Part shown: positions 24,595 through 32,864 of the stretch, piece by piece
Position numbering within the stretch: the stretch's first letter is position 1
How the letters are laid out: each line of letters begins with the position of its first letter
Assembly (NCBI GenBank): GCA_903905735.1
Contig: CAIVHU010000310.1
Span: 1-32,864, forward strand
Reading direction: 5' to 3'
Length of the DNA: 32,864 nucleotides
Origin: an uncultured beta proteobacterium
GTDB lineage: Bacteria > Pseudomonadota > Gammaproteobacteria > Burkholderiales > Burkholderiaceae_C
The notes under the pieces: model-generated
Database searches by the model: none
What the model saw: only the letters and a program-made list of their open reading frames with translations
Told to the model about the DNA's origin: nothing
Made by a program: the position numbers and the translations under genes

Positions 24595-25258
24595 AATGAC
24601 GTTTACCGTACCCGGCTGGAGCGATTGGCTGAAGAAAAGCTCTTTTGTGGCTGGGAAAATTGGAGTTGTTCAAGAAGAAAACGTTCGTGATTATTTTGGG
24701 CGAGTGCATGCTGCAACTGAAGCTTTGCTCAGGCAGATTTTGTTTGTCGGTTTTCGATTGAATCGCGCTAGATACGAGGATGCTAATAACTGGCTCTATC
24801 ACAACGACGTAACTCCTGATCGACAGAAATTTCCTGCTTTATTCAATATTCTCTATTTACGACAGGGTATGAAGTGGGATGAAGTTATCCAATCGCAGCC
24901 TGGCCTCAATGAGGTCTGGGATTTGTGGCTTGACTATGCAAAGGTGATTAGAAACCACATTCAGCATGGCATTCGGAACCATACCGACAGTGCCCTTCTA
25001 AATGCAACTCTTATTGATAAAGCTCTTTTGATGAGTTTGGATGCTGCGCTTATCCCAGTGATTGGTGGCAGTATCGCCGGGGCACTTACAGGTCTCAGCC
25101 CAAGACTTCCAAAAGGTGCATCAGGTCTTGACCTCACCAAGTTGGCAGGCTTTAAAAAGCCTGGAAAGCGGCCTACCCCTGCTACTGACGTTCTGCAAAA
25201 AATGAGTGTTATCGCTTTGTTTGAGGCAACGAGTGTTAAGGACAAAAATGAAAATTAG
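24587..25258 (+). CDS. Hypothetical protein with HEPN-like R-x4-H motif
   Basis: A 223-residue, mostly helical protein starting MTEMTFTVPGWSDWLKKSSF; the ATG at 24587 overlaps the stop of the pglX remnant by 8 bases. Residues 33-130 form a helical bundle (NVRDYFGRVHAATEALLRQI, then LNEVWDLWLDYAKVIRNHIQHG). The segment R122-N-H-I-Q-H127 fits the R-x4-6-H motif of HEPN RNases, and N following R is the usual choice. I do not recognise a named family, so HEPN membership is a hypothesis from one motif and the helical context. Residues 150-200 are Gly/Pro-rich (GGSIAGALTGLSPRLPKGAS). The ATPase gene overlaps its end by 11 bases, implying a functional unit of three genes. Confidence 0.6.
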   Translation: MTEMTFTVPGWSDWLKKSSFVAGKIGVVQEENVRDYFGRVHAATEALLRQILFVGFRLNRARYEDANNWLYHNDVTPDRQKFPALFNILYLRQGMKWDEVIQSQPGLNEVWDLWLDYAKVIRNHIQHGIRNHTDSALLNATLIDKALLMSLDAALIPVIGGSIAGALTGLSPRLPKGASGLDLTKLAGFKKPGKRPTPATDVLQKMSVIALFEATSVKDKNEN

Positions 25259-26303
25259 AGCCTTGTATTTTGAAGATGTCGGCCCTTTGGGCTCCCAGAG
25301 CATCGACCTGCTCAATGACTGGGACGACCAAATTGAGTCGCGCACCTTGCTGTCTGGCCCCAATGGCTGCGGTAAATCGACGGTTTTGCGCAGCGTGGCC
25401 ATGCTGTGGGACGCTTTGGGCAATTGGCTGGATCAACGCAAAGCCCTGCCCAGGAACCACGCGGCGCGTGAATGGTTGCAGCGCTGGGGTGGTTGTGCAG
25501 TCGTCCTCAGCGACGCTCCCAAAGCTGGTCAGGTTGTTGGCCTGATTTTTGGTGATTTGGCATGGTGTGAAACCATGCGTACCCAACATGCGGATGTGGT
25601 CTGGCTGGGTGAAGGCATAGCCCGCACCGGTAAGCCGGGCAATCCAAAGCGAGAGGTTTTCATGCCATCCGAGCCGTGGGTGCAGGAATGGGCCGAGGCA
25701 CGCAAAAAGATGATCTTGTCGTTTGACAAGGTAGATGTGCCCAATGTGGTTTTTCTGGATGCCGAAGAGCGTCGCTGGGTGTCCGCGCGTCGCAATGTGG
25801 GCGAGCACACCGCCGAATTGCCAGGCAGGCGCTGGCTGCCCAAATATCAGGCCAGTGAAGACTGGAAAGACCAGTTGGAAGCCTCGCTCATCACGCTCAA
25901 GACCACGCAACTGCACAAGTACCACGAGGTGATTCGGCTGCTGAACACCTTTTTGTCAGGTAAGGAAATTGACCCGGACATTCAGCCCGGTGAAAACCGC
26001 TTGCGTGTCAAGCTCAAAGGCAAACGGGGCCAATCGCACGGCTTGGATGACCTGAGCGCCGGTGAACATCAGGTGTTGATCTTGCTGTACCTGCTGGCAC
26101 GCTGGGCAGAACAAGGGGCCGTGGTGTTGATCGACGAGCCTGATTTGTATTTGCACCCGTCTTTGGTCAACGGCTTGTTGTCCAGTCTTGAAAAGCTGGT
26201 GGCAGACATTGGCGGGCAGCTCATCATCACATCCCACCAACCCGACATTTGGCAGCGCTACGAGGCATCGGGCAAACGCATTGAGCTGGGGAGCGCGGCA
26301 TGA
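25248..26303 (+). CDS. PARIS-like ABC/SMC-type ATPase (AriA-like)
   Basis: A 351-residue protein from ATG 25248 (MKIRALYFEDVGPLGSQSID), preceded by AAGG; the frame upstream to 25206 is rejected. Walker A GPNGCGKST at 37-45 (K43), ABC signature LSAGEHQ near 269, Walker B VVLIDEPDLYLHPS near 292, and the His switch IITSHQPDIW near 328. This is the RecF/SMC-like AAA-ABC arrangement used by AriA, OLD and similar defence ATPases. It overlaps the TOPRIM gene by 4 bases (ATGA). In PARIS, AriA holds AriB inactive and releases it upon sensing an anti-restriction protein. The position between pglX and pglZ is where ariA/ariB is reported in Salmonella BREX. Exact family (AriA versus another ABC-ATPase) remains to be settled by search. 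Confidence 0.75.
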   Translation: MKIRALYFEDVGPLGSQSIDLLNDWDDQIESRTLLSGPNGCGKSTVLRSVAMLWDALGNWLDQRKALPRNHAAREWLQRWGGCAVVLSDAPKAGQVVGLIFGDLAWCETMRTQHADVVWLGEGIARTGKPGNPKREVFMPSEPWVQEWAEARKKMILSFDKVDVPNVVFLDAEERRWVSARRNVGEHTAELPGRRWLPKYQASEDWKDQLEASLITLKTTQLHKYHEVIRLLNTFLSGKEIDPDIQPGENRLRVKLKGKRGQSHGLDDLSAGEHQVLILLYLLARWAEQGAVVLIDEPDLYLHPSLVNGLLSSLEKLVADIGGQLIITSHQPDIWQRYEASGKRIELGSAA

Positions 26304-27118
26304 GTACGCTGGAAGAGCGCATCGAGCAGATCAAGACCCAGTTCATCGGCAAAACCGGTCTGCGCGTTTTGTTGGTAGAAGGACCGGATGATGTCGATGC
26401 CTTTCGCATTTTTCTAGGGCGCAAGTTTCCTGAGTGGGAAAAGACATGGCTTTTGGCTGCGGCTGGCAAAAAGTCAGATGTTGTCAAGATGCTAAAGAAA
26501 GAGCCCAGTTGGTTGGGTTTGGTGGACCGTGATGAGTGGACCGAGTCTGAAGTTGTCAAGCAATCCGCTGCCTGCCTCAATTTGCTGGTCTTGCCGCGCT
26601 TTTGTATTGAAAGTTACCTGATTGATCCGGCCGAACTGTGGGCGGCTTTTCCGCCCAAGCAGCAGGCAAAAATTACGGGTGGTGAGGCACAGTTTCGCAA
26701 CGAGTTTTTGGCAGATTTGTCTGGCTGGCTGCGGCACGCATCCCTGTGGCAGGGCGTGCGTCCACTGTGGCAGCAACTTCGACAAATGGGTTTTCCGGAT
26801 TCGGTACTCGGCAACCCGCCCATGCCGGACGATGCAGCCCTGCGCGTCAAGTTCGAAGAGTGGCATTCAACCTTGGATGCAGATGCGGTTTTGGCCCGTG
26901 TCCATGCATTGGAGGCCCAGTTGGCTAATGAAGACGTGAGCCAGCTTTGCACGCAATGGATTCATGCGAAAAACTTCTATCCCCAGGTGGTGCACCAGGT
27001 ACTGAACCGTCTGCTGGGCCAAAAGCCTGCCAGAGAACGTCGCCTTGCCATTATGCGTACCCGCACAGTGCCCGCTGACCTAGATGTGTTGTGGAGGTCC
27101 ATGGGTTTGCTGGTGTGA
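26300..27118 (+). CDS. DUF4435/TOPRIM-like protein (AriB-like effector)
   Basis: A 272-residue protein starting MSTLEERIEQIKTQFIGKTG. A TOPRIM-like core is visible: strand then VEGPDDVDAFRIF (E27, D30, D31), and GLVDRDEW with D76-R-D78, followed by PRFCIESYLIDP (E104), the pattern of DUF4435 proteins. These acidic groups would bind Mg2+ for nucleolytic cleavage. In PARIS the AriB DUF4435 TOPRIM nuclease is released by its ATPase partner and cleaves tRNA, stopping translation. Overlap of its start with the ATPase stop supports a pair. The C-terminal half (LRHASLWQGVRPLWQQLRQM...) is helical and unassigned. Confidence 0.72.
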   Translation: MSTLEERIEQIKTQFIGKTGLRVLLVEGPDDVDAFRIFLGRKFPEWEKTWLLAAAGKKSDVVKMLKKEPSWLGLVDRDEWTESEVVKQSAACLNLLVLPRFCIESYLIDPAELWAAFPPKQQAKITGGEAQFRNEFLADLSGWLRHASLWQGVRPLWQQLRQMGFPDSVLGNPPMPDDAALRVKFEEWHSTLDADAVLARVHALEAQLANEDVSQLCTQWIHAKNFYPQVVHQVLNRLLGQKPARERRLAIMRTRTVPADLDVLWRSMGLLV

Positions 27119-27143
27119 GTGGGAGGGCAACCCTGGAAATCAC

Positions 27144-28082
27144 ATGCTGTATCTGAATGATCAAAACGTGCTGTTGGGTGACTATCCAAAGGTTCTGGAT
27201 TTTCAGAATTTAGGGTTGACTTACGGGGGTGAAATTCGTATTTCAGACAATGAGATCGTCGAATCCATTTTTCTGCCAGCCTTCACCTTCATCGACGTGG
27301 CTATTGAAAATCTGCCAAACCTCAGAGAAATACATGCCGCTGAAGATGGGCCAGCTTGGCTAGTGTGCCGAAACTTGCCAAAGCTCAAAACCATCATGGT
27401 TGACGGCGGCGTGCGCTGGTTCAGCGTGAACGGTGCCGAACAATTGCAGACGATCGACGTTGGCGGTTGTGAGCATCTTGGTTATATGTCTGTCAGCAAC
27501 GCGCCCTCACTTGACCGCATCCACGTTGACCATTGTCGGCTGCTGAAACAGATTGAAGACATGGGTGCAGAGCATCAAATTCAACTGGGTGTTGCCCGGC
27601 AACTTGCGGCCTTGCAGTCGCGCTCCAGGATGGACTCAAGCTTCTATGAGGGAATGACGTTCACTGATATTGATCTGATTCTGGCGAATATCAGTCGTGG
27701 TGAAGTGCTGTTGAAAAAGAAGTTCTCAGAATCCGGCAACCTGTCTGGCCGCCTGGATATGACGCCCACTGACTACGGGTACAGGCTATTGGAGCCGGGG
27801 GAGCACGTTGACACCGGTGGTACTGGTGAATCTTATTGCTATGCTTTTGAGGCCCGCAGCCACTCTGTTTCACAACCAGCGGGTGTCACCACTATTGACT
27901 ATGAGGTGGGAATACATGAGCCTGAGGATGCCATTGCCAATGCGTTGAGCTGGGTTGCCGCAGGTTTGGTAGTTTCGCGTGATAGGACTCCCTCCAACGC
28001 TCAAGTTTTGAGTTTCATCAACGTGTTGCTCAATGAGCCAAACGCCGCCCTCCCAGCTTGGGCCTATTCAGAACAACCATGA
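27144..28082 (+). CDS. Leucine-rich-repeat-like protein of unknown function
   Basis: A 312-residue protein from ATG 27144 (MLYLNDQNVLLGDYPKVLDF); the frame back to 27084 overlaps the TOPRIM gene and is Cys/Trp-rich in an implausible way. Residues about 50-150 contain short repeats of LRR or beta-solenoid type (NLPNLREIHA, NLPKLKTIMV, GAEQLQTIDV, NAPSLDRIHV) spaced 20-25 residues. The C-terminal half is unrecognised, with YGYRLLEPGEHVDTGGTGES and a helical end. No membrane segment or signal peptide. It starts 25 bases after the TOPRIM gene and its stop overlaps the pglZ start (ATGA), so it is the last cargo gene before pglZ. It may be a ligand-recognition component, inferred only from the repeats. 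Confidence 0.65.
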   Translation: MLYLNDQNVLLGDYPKVLDFQNLGLTYGGEIRISDNEIVESIFLPAFTFIDVAIENLPNLREIHAAEDGPAWLVCRNLPKLKTIMVDGGVRWFSVNGAEQLQTIDVGGCEHLGYMSVSNAPSLDRIHVDHCRLLKQIEDMGAEHQIQLGVARQLAALQSRSRMDSSFYEGMTFTDIDLILANISRGEVLLKKKFSESGNLSGRLDMTPTDYGYRLLEPGEHVDTGGTGESYCYAFEARSHSVSQPAGVTTIDYEVGIHEPEDAIANALSWVAAGLVVSRDRTPSNAQVLSFINVLLNEPNAALPAWAYSEQP

Positions 28083-30694
28083 CCCAAAAACGCATTACCG
28101 ACAGCCTTGCTGCTATTTTTGTCACGCACCCGGTGGTTTTCTGGCATGACGTGGAAGCCGAGTTCGCGCCACTGGTGGACAGCCTGCAACTGGGGGATGT
28201 GCAACTGGTGCGCCTGGACGACATGCCAGCATTGCGCATCAAGCTCGACATTGATCGCGCCACAAACCAGCGATGGCTGATTTACAGTACCAAACCAGAG
28301 CCGGAACACACCAAAGACTGGTTGCTTGACGTGCGCCTTCGCAGCAAGTCATTTAGGGCAGATTCAACCTCCATCTTGTTGGAAGACCTGGGTCTGATGA
28401 CGCAAAGCCTACGACAACACCTGAAAGACCGCGCCAAGTTCCTGCGTGCCAAAGACCGGGTGGATCGCCTCAAGCGCCTGGTACTGCCCACCGACACCGC
28501 TACCGACCTGGACAACAAGATGCTGGCAGTGTTGACCCGTGCTGACCAGCCTGAGCTGTTTGCCATGTTGCAAAAGTTGTATGCGGGCATGGTGGTGGAT
28601 GGGGTTGCCGACTTGGCTGCGCAACCCAAAGCCTGGCAAGACATTGCCATCAATGACCTGCTGCCGGCTTTTTGGTCACTGGTGCAGGCGCAACTGGGCT
28701 ATGCGGATGCCAAGCCCAGCCTGCGTGACCTGTTGCTGCGCATTTTGGTGACCGACTTTTGCCGCAGTTTGAATGCTGATGCCCCACGCCAGTTGGCACA
28801 TCTGGTGTTGCCACAGTCCAACCTGGCAGCCAATGCATCGGTGTTTGTCGGGCGGTGGCGCTCCGACATTGCGCAGTTTGCCAACTACAACGCGCTGGCT
28901 CAGGCCGTAGCCGATGAATTGAATGTGAAGGGGCTGCTGACCAGCCAGACCGCCGAGCAGTTGCTCGATTGCATGACCTTTGAAGACATTGAGTTGCGCG
29001 TGGTGCAGGACCTCAAAACCCGCATCGTTGCCGGTGCCGGTGCCAACATGGACGTGGTGCGCACCTTGATGGCGCGCCGCCGCGATGGCCATTGGGCCAA
29101 TGCACTGCTGGCCAGCGCCAATGAGCGCACCCGTGCCTTGGCTGCTAGTTACGACGCGTTGACCGCTGCCGCTGACTTCTTTGCCCTGAAAGCGGCACAC
29201 GTCGCAGGGTTTAGTTTTGCCGATGCCAGCAGCGCCTATGCCCAATACCGTGACGGGTTGTTCCGCTTTGACCAGCTTTACCGCCACTTTCACACCGCCG
29301 CCGATGCGGTTGAGCCGATGGGCTGGGCTGTTTTGCATGAGTTACGCGCCAGTATTGAGAGCGTGTACTCGGGATGGTACATCCCGCAATTGAGCCTGGC
29401 CTGGGCCAAAGTGCTGGAAGGCCCACAGGGCTTGCTGGCGACCTGGCGTTTGCCTGAAGTGACCCCGCAGCAGCAGTTTTTCGAGCGTAAGGTGTTGCCG
29501 CTCTTTGACGGCAACGTGAAACGGGTGTTTGTGCTGATCTCGGATGCGTTCCGGTATGAAGTGGCGCAAGAACTCACACAACAAATCAACAGCAAAAACC
29601 GCTTGAAGGCATCGCTGGATGGCATGTTGGGTGTGTTGCCCAGCTACACCGCACTGGGCATGGCGGCCTTGCTGCCGCACCAAACGCTGGCTTATAAAGA
29701 AGGTGCCAATCTGGATGTGTTGGCTGACGGTCATTCCGTGGCCTCGCTGGAACAGCGCAGTGATCACCTGAAAGCCTTTGGCGGTTTGGCCGTCAAAGCC
29801 GAAGACCTGATGGCTTTGGGTAAAGAAAAGGGCAGGGAACTGGTGCGCGACTATCGCCTGATCTACATCTACCACGACCGTATTGACATGCTGGGTGACA
29901 AACAAGCTTCAGAGACCAAAACCTTTGAAGCCGCGGCACAAACCGTGCAAGAGTTGGCTCAGGTTCTGGGTTTTGTGATCAATTCACTCAATGGCTCAAC
30001 TGTGCTGGTCACGGCTGACCATGGTTTTATGTACCAGGAGTCGGCCCTGGATGTTTCAGACAAATCGACCTTGGACGACAAGCCAACGGGCACCATAACC
30101 GCCAAAAAGCGCTATTTGATCGGGCACGATCTGGGCACCAGCCCCAAAGCCTGGTCGGGCAATACGTTGGTCACTGCAGGCACCTTGCTTGGAGCCAGCA
30201 TGGATTTCTGGCTGCCCAAAGGGGCCAGCCGCTTTCACTTTGCCGGTGGTGCGCGTTTTGTGCATGGCAGCGCCATGCCGCAAGAGGTGGTGGTGCCGGT
30301 AATGACCGTGGGGGTGAGTGAGGCTGACCACGCCAAGACCAAATCGGTTGGCATCAGCCTGCTGGGGTCAGTCAACAAGGTGGTGACCAACACCCAGCGT
30401 TTTGAATTCATTCAGACCGATGCCGTGTCAGAGCGGGTGCTGGCCCGTACGGTGACCGTGTCATTGCGTGACAGCCAGGCTGGAGACAAGCCCATCAGTG
30501 ATGTGCAAAGCATCACATTTGATAGCGTCTCACACACGATGGACGATCGCAAGCGGTCGATTCTTCTTACAGTTTTAACTGGATCGCACGACCCAGGCAA
30601 GCGTTATGACTTGGTGATGCGCGACGCCGTGTCCAATATTGAAGTGCTGCGTCTGCCCATCAAGGTTGACCTGGCCTTTGGCAATGACTTTTGA
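28079..30694 (+). CDS. pglZ: BREX alkaline-phosphatase-superfamily protein PglZ
   Basis: An 871-residue protein starting MTQKRITDSLAAIFVTHPVV at ATG 28079 (a TTG 21 bases upstream is less likely). The PglZ domain is in the C-terminal half: FVLISDAFRYEVAQEL near 485-500 (metal-ligand Asp), YHDRIDMLGD near 600, and VLVTADHGFMYQE near 643-655 (Asp-His metal ligands), as in the alkaline phosphatase superfamily. Length matches BREX PglZ/BrxZ. It is required for BREX defence and methylation, forming a complex with BrxB and PglX in studied systems. Its stop overlaps the TTG 12 bases before the preferred brxL start. Confidence 0.95.
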   Translation: MTQKRITDSLAAIFVTHPVVFWHDVEAEFAPLVDSLQLGDVQLVRLDDMPALRIKLDIDRATNQRWLIYSTKPEPEHTKDWLLDVRLRSKSFRADSTSILLEDLGLMTQSLRQHLKDRAKFLRAKDRVDRLKRLVLPTDTATDLDNKMLAVLTRADQPELFAMLQKLYAGMVVDGVADLAAQPKAWQDIAINDLLPAFWSLVQAQLGYADAKPSLRDLLLRILVTDFCRSLNADAPRQLAHLVLPQSNLAANASVFVGRWRSDIAQFANYNALAQAVADELNVKGLLTSQTAEQLLDCMTFEDIELRVVQDLKTRIVAGAGANMDVVRTLMARRRDGHWANALLASANERTRALAASYDALTAAADFFALKAAHVAGFSFADASSAYAQYRDGLFRFDQLYRHFHTAADAVEPMGWAVLHELRASIESVYSGWYIPQLSLAWAKVLEGPQGLLATWRLPEVTPQQQFFERKVLPLFDGNVKRVFVLISDAFRYEVAQELTQQINSKNRLKASLDGMLGVLPSYTALGMAALLPHQTLAYKEGANLDVLADGHSVASLEQRSDHLKAFGGLAVKAEDLMALGKEKGRELVRDYRLIYIYHDRIDMLGDKQASETKTFEAAAQTVQELAQVLGFVINSLNGSTVLVTADHGFMYQESALDVSDKSTLDDKPTGTITAKKRYLIGHDLGTSPKAWSGNTLVTAGTLLGASMDFWLPKGASRFHFAGGARFVHGSAMPQEVVVPVMTVGVSEADHAKTKSVGISLLGSVNKVVTNTQRFEFIQTDAVSERVLARTVTVSLRDSQAGDKPISDVQSITFDSVSHTMDDRKRSILLTVLTGSHDPGKRYDLVMRDAVSNIEVLRLPIKVDLAFGNDF

Positions 30695-30702
30695 AAATTG
30701 AA

Positions 30703-32751
30703 ATGACGCAACCCATGACAAGCCCTGAAACGCTGCCAGATACCAGTCTGGACACTCTGCTCAACACCCACTTTGCAGGCAAAGTGGTTCGCAAAGACCT
30801 GACCAAGCTGATCAAAGAGGGCGCAAATGTGCCGGTTTATGTGCTGGAGTACCTGCTGGGCATGTATTGCGCCAGTGATGACGAGGGCGTCATCCAAAAC
30901 GGGCTGGTCAACGTGAAGCGCATCCTGACTGAAAACTATGTGCGCCCGGACGAGGCCGAAAAGGTGAAATCCAAAGTGCGGGAGGCAGGCAGTTACAAGG
31001 TGATTGACAAGGTCACCGTCAAGCTCAATGAAAAGCGCGACGTGTACGAAGCCCTGCTGTCGAATCTGGGCGTCAAAAACGCGGAGATTTCCGACACCTA
31101 CGTGCGCCAATTCGAGAAGCTGCTGGTCGGCGGTATCTGGTGCATCGTCACCCTGAAATACCACTTTGAGGAAGACCAGAAGGGTTCACCCTTTGCTGTG
31201 ACGGAGCTCAAACCCATCCAGATGCCCAACATGGACATGGCCGAGCTGTTCGAGGCGCGCAAGGCATTCACCGATGAGCAGTGGGTGGATGCGCTAATTC
31301 GCTCCACCGGCATGGAGCCCACCCATTTCAAGGAGCGGGTCAAGTGGCACCTCCTGGCCCGCATGGTGCCGCTGGTGGAAAACAACTACAACTTCTGTGA
31401 ACTGGGGCCACGTGGCACCGGCAAAAGCCACATCTACAAGGAAATCAGCCCGAACAGCATTCTGGTGTCAGGCGGGCAGACCACCGTGGCCAACCTGTTT
31501 TACAACATGGGTGCGCGCAAAGTCGGCCTGGTCGGCCTGTGGGACGTGGTGGCGTTCGATGAGGTGGCTGGCATCAACTTCAAAGACCATGACGGCGTGC
31601 AAATCATGAAGGATTACATGGCATCCGGCTCATTCAGCCGAGGTCGGGAGTCCATCAACGCCAGTGCAGCCATGGTGTTTGTAGGCAACATCAACCAGAG
31701 CGTCGAGTCGCTGGTCAAGACCTCGCACCTGCTGGCACCGTTCCCGGAAGCGATGATTGACTCGGCCTTTTTTGACCGATTCCATGCCTACGTGCCGGGT
31801 TGGGAAATCCCCAAAATGCGGCCAGAGTTTTTCACCAACCAGTACGGCTTGATTGTTGATTACCTGGCGGAATACCTGCGCGAAATGCGCAAGCAGAGCT
31901 TTGCCGACGCCATCGACAAGTGGTTCAAGCTGGGCAACAACCTGAACCAGCGCGACACTATCGCGGTACGGCGCACCACCTCTGGCCTCCTCAAGCTGGT
32001 GTGCCCCAATGGCGAATACACCAAGGACTCGGTGCGCAAGTGCCTTGAATACGCCTTGGAAGCACGCCGCCGGGTGAAAGAACAACTCAAGAAAATTGGG
32101 GGCATGGAGTTTTATGACGTCCATTTCAGCTACATCGACCTGGAAGACGGTGTAGAACGCTTCGTGACCGTGCCTGAGCAATCCAGCGGTGCCTTGGTGC
32201 CGGAAGGGCGACTGAATCCAGGTACGTTGCACACCATCAGCATGGGTGCCACTGAGATGCCTGGCATCTATCGGCTGGAGATTCAGTCGATTCCCGGCAC
32301 CGGCAAAGCCAATGTGTCTGGCGTGGCACCGCGTGAGGCAGTGCGGGTGGCATTTGATTATTTCAAAGCCAACTCATCACGGGTGAGCGCGTCTATCAAG
32401 CCGGGCGAGCGGGATTTTCATACGCACCTGGTGGAGTTGCAGCACACCGGTGCCCCTCAAGCTTTTACCTTGGCCAGCTTCATTGCCTTTTGTTCAGCGG
32501 CGCTGGGCAAGCCAGTTCAGTCGCAATTGGCGGTGATGGGCGACATGAGCCTGGGCGGCACCATAGTGCAAGTGCGCAACCTGGCGGAATGCATGCAAGT
32601 GGCGTTTGATGCCGGTGCCAAACGCATCCTGCTGCCCATGTCCAGCGTGACCGACATTGCGACGGTGCCGGGAGAGTTGTTCGCCAAGTTTCAGACCAGT
32701 TTCTATTCGGATCCGGTGGATGCTGTGTTTAAGGCTTTGGGGGTGGAGTAA
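30703..32751 (+). CDS. brxL: BREX AAA+/Lon-like protein BrxL
   Basis: A 682-residue protein (ATG 30703; TTG 30691 overlapping the pglZ stop is an alternative). BrxL features: LLNTHFAGKVVRKDLTKLIK near the N-terminus, NVPVYVLEYLLGMYCAS, Walker A GPRGTGKSH at 235-243 (K241), Walker B-like VVAFDEVAG, and a sensor VFVGNIN. The C-terminal 130 residues align to the Lon protease domain (VMGDMSLGGTIV, RNLAECMQVAFDAGAKRILL) but the Lon serine box DGPSAG reads GAPQAF and the KEK lysine position is not Lys, so no peptidase activity is expected. Known BrxL proteins form MCM-like ring assemblies on DNA and are needed for phage exclusion, not for host methylation. Last gene of the operon in this window. 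Confidence 0.95.
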   Translation: MTQPMTSPETLPDTSLDTLLNTHFAGKVVRKDLTKLIKEGANVPVYVLEYLLGMYCASDDEGVIQNGLVNVKRILTENYVRPDEAEKVKSKVREAGSYKVIDKVTVKLNEKRDVYEALLSNLGVKNAEISDTYVRQFEKLLVGGIWCIVTLKYHFEEDQKGSPFAVTELKPIQMPNMDMAELFEARKAFTDEQWVDALIRSTGMEPTHFKERVKWHLLARMVPLVENNYNFCELGPRGTGKSHIYKEISPNSILVSGGQTTVANLFYNMGARKVGLVGLWDVVAFDEVAGINFKDHDGVQIMKDYMASGSFSRGRESINASAAMVFVGNINQSVESLVKTSHLLAPFPEAMIDSAFFDRFHAYVPGWEIPKMRPEFFTNQYGLIVDYLAEYLREMRKQSFADAIDKWFKLGNNLNQRDTIAVRRTTSGLLKLVCPNGEYTKDSVRKCLEYALEARRRVKEQLKKIGGMEFYDVHFSYIDLEDGVERFVTVPEQSSGALVPEGRLNPGTLHTISMGATEMPGIYRLEIQSIPGTGKANVSGVAPREAVRVAFDYFKANSSRVSASIKPGERDFHTHLVELQHTGAPQAFTLASFIAFCSAALGKPVQSQLAVMGDMSLGGTIVQVRNLAECMQVAFDAGAKRILLPMSSVTDIATVPGELFAKFQTSFYSDPVDAVFKALGVE

Positions 32752-32841
32752 CACTTAGTTTTGACCGGATTTTGGCAACGGCTCACAAGGTGATCATGCC
32801 AATTGCGCAAAGCACCGGTTGAGACTGATGATATGAACAGT

Positions 32842-32863
32842 TTGACAGGCTCACGTGGTGAGC
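32842..32863 (+). promoter_or_regulatory. Consensus -35 with adjoining palindrome (start of next unit)
   Basis: TTGACA at 32842-32847 is followed by GCTCAC-GTG-GTGAGC at 32849-32863, a perfect 6-base-arm palindrome lying where the -35/-10 spacer would be; the -10 would fall just past the window end. A weaker copy of the palindrome (TCAC-AAG-GTGA) is at 32783-32793. This looks like a repressed promoter for a gene to the right. A short frame from ATG 32833 is probably incidental. No gene is visible between brxL and here. Confidence 0.35.
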
Positions 32864-32864
32864 A

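Noticed and set aside
30691..32751. BrxL as an active Lon protease
   Set aside because: The Lon Ser and Lys positions are not conserved in this sequence, so only the fold, not peptidase activity, is supported.
32833..32864. Possible start of a next gene (MNSLTGSRGE...)
   Set aside because: Only 10 codons are visible, there is no convincing ribosome binding site, and it overlaps a -35/palindrome that looks like a promoter.

Overview
The window is a long accessory island, apparently from a betaproteobacterium of the Burkholderiales (probably Comamonadaceae). The family guess rests on the GC-rich, proteobacterial codon style and on an intergenic hairpin element at 19221-19277 that I recognise from memory as a type scattered through Comamonadaceae genomes; no rRNA or tRNA gene is present to confirm it.

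The left end (1-2383, minus strand) looks like the edge of an integrative or conjugative element: the first 50 codons of an ArdC-type antirestriction/ssDNA-binding protein, a 55-residue ORF, an LPD7-type (relaxase-associated) protein and a secreted protein. After a gene-poor stretch with two short possible ORFs there is an internally deleted VWA-domain gene (2766-3314). From 3510 to 32751 nearly everything is on the plus strand, with short gaps or start/stop overlaps.

That 29-kb block is a type 1 BREX phage-defence locus with all six core genes in canonical order: brxA (13190), brxB (13840), brxC (14436), pglX (19280), pglZ (28079) and brxL (30703). A WYL-domain regulator of the BrxR kind (3510) leads it. 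The core is opened at several places by cargo. (i) Between brxR and brxA: a 40-residue membrane peptide, a 1507-residue ankyrin-repeat protein, a complete NAD+-dependent DNA ligase with BRCT domain, and a WGR-domain protein. (ii) Between brxC and pglX: an Xre/MbcA/ParS-type antitoxin and RES-domain toxin with their own promoter. (iii) Between pglX and pglZ: a BRCT-DUF1963-like protein whose BRCT domain closely resembles that of the ligase, a scrapyard of pglX 3'-end duplicates and a truncated gene, a protein with a HEPN-like R-x4-H motif, a PARIS-like ATPase/TOPRIM (AriA/AriB-like) pair, and a leucine-rich-repeat-like protein.

Working model (inference): BREX discriminates and blocks phage DNA (PglX methylates host DNA; BrxC, PglZ and BrxL act in exclusion); BrxR represses the locus; the RES/Xre pair and the PARIS-like pair are back-up NAD+-depleting and nuclease layers that may fire when BREX is lost or inhibited. 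The ankyrin/ligase/WGR genes together with the BRCT-DUF1963 gene are the best candidate for an undescribed system: two genes at separate insertion points share a BRCT type, and ligase, BRCT and WGR are all domains associated with DNA nicks and breaks. The pglX gene has a composition shift over its specificity half, and its 3' end is repeated downstream, which points to recombinational exchange of specificity and cargo.
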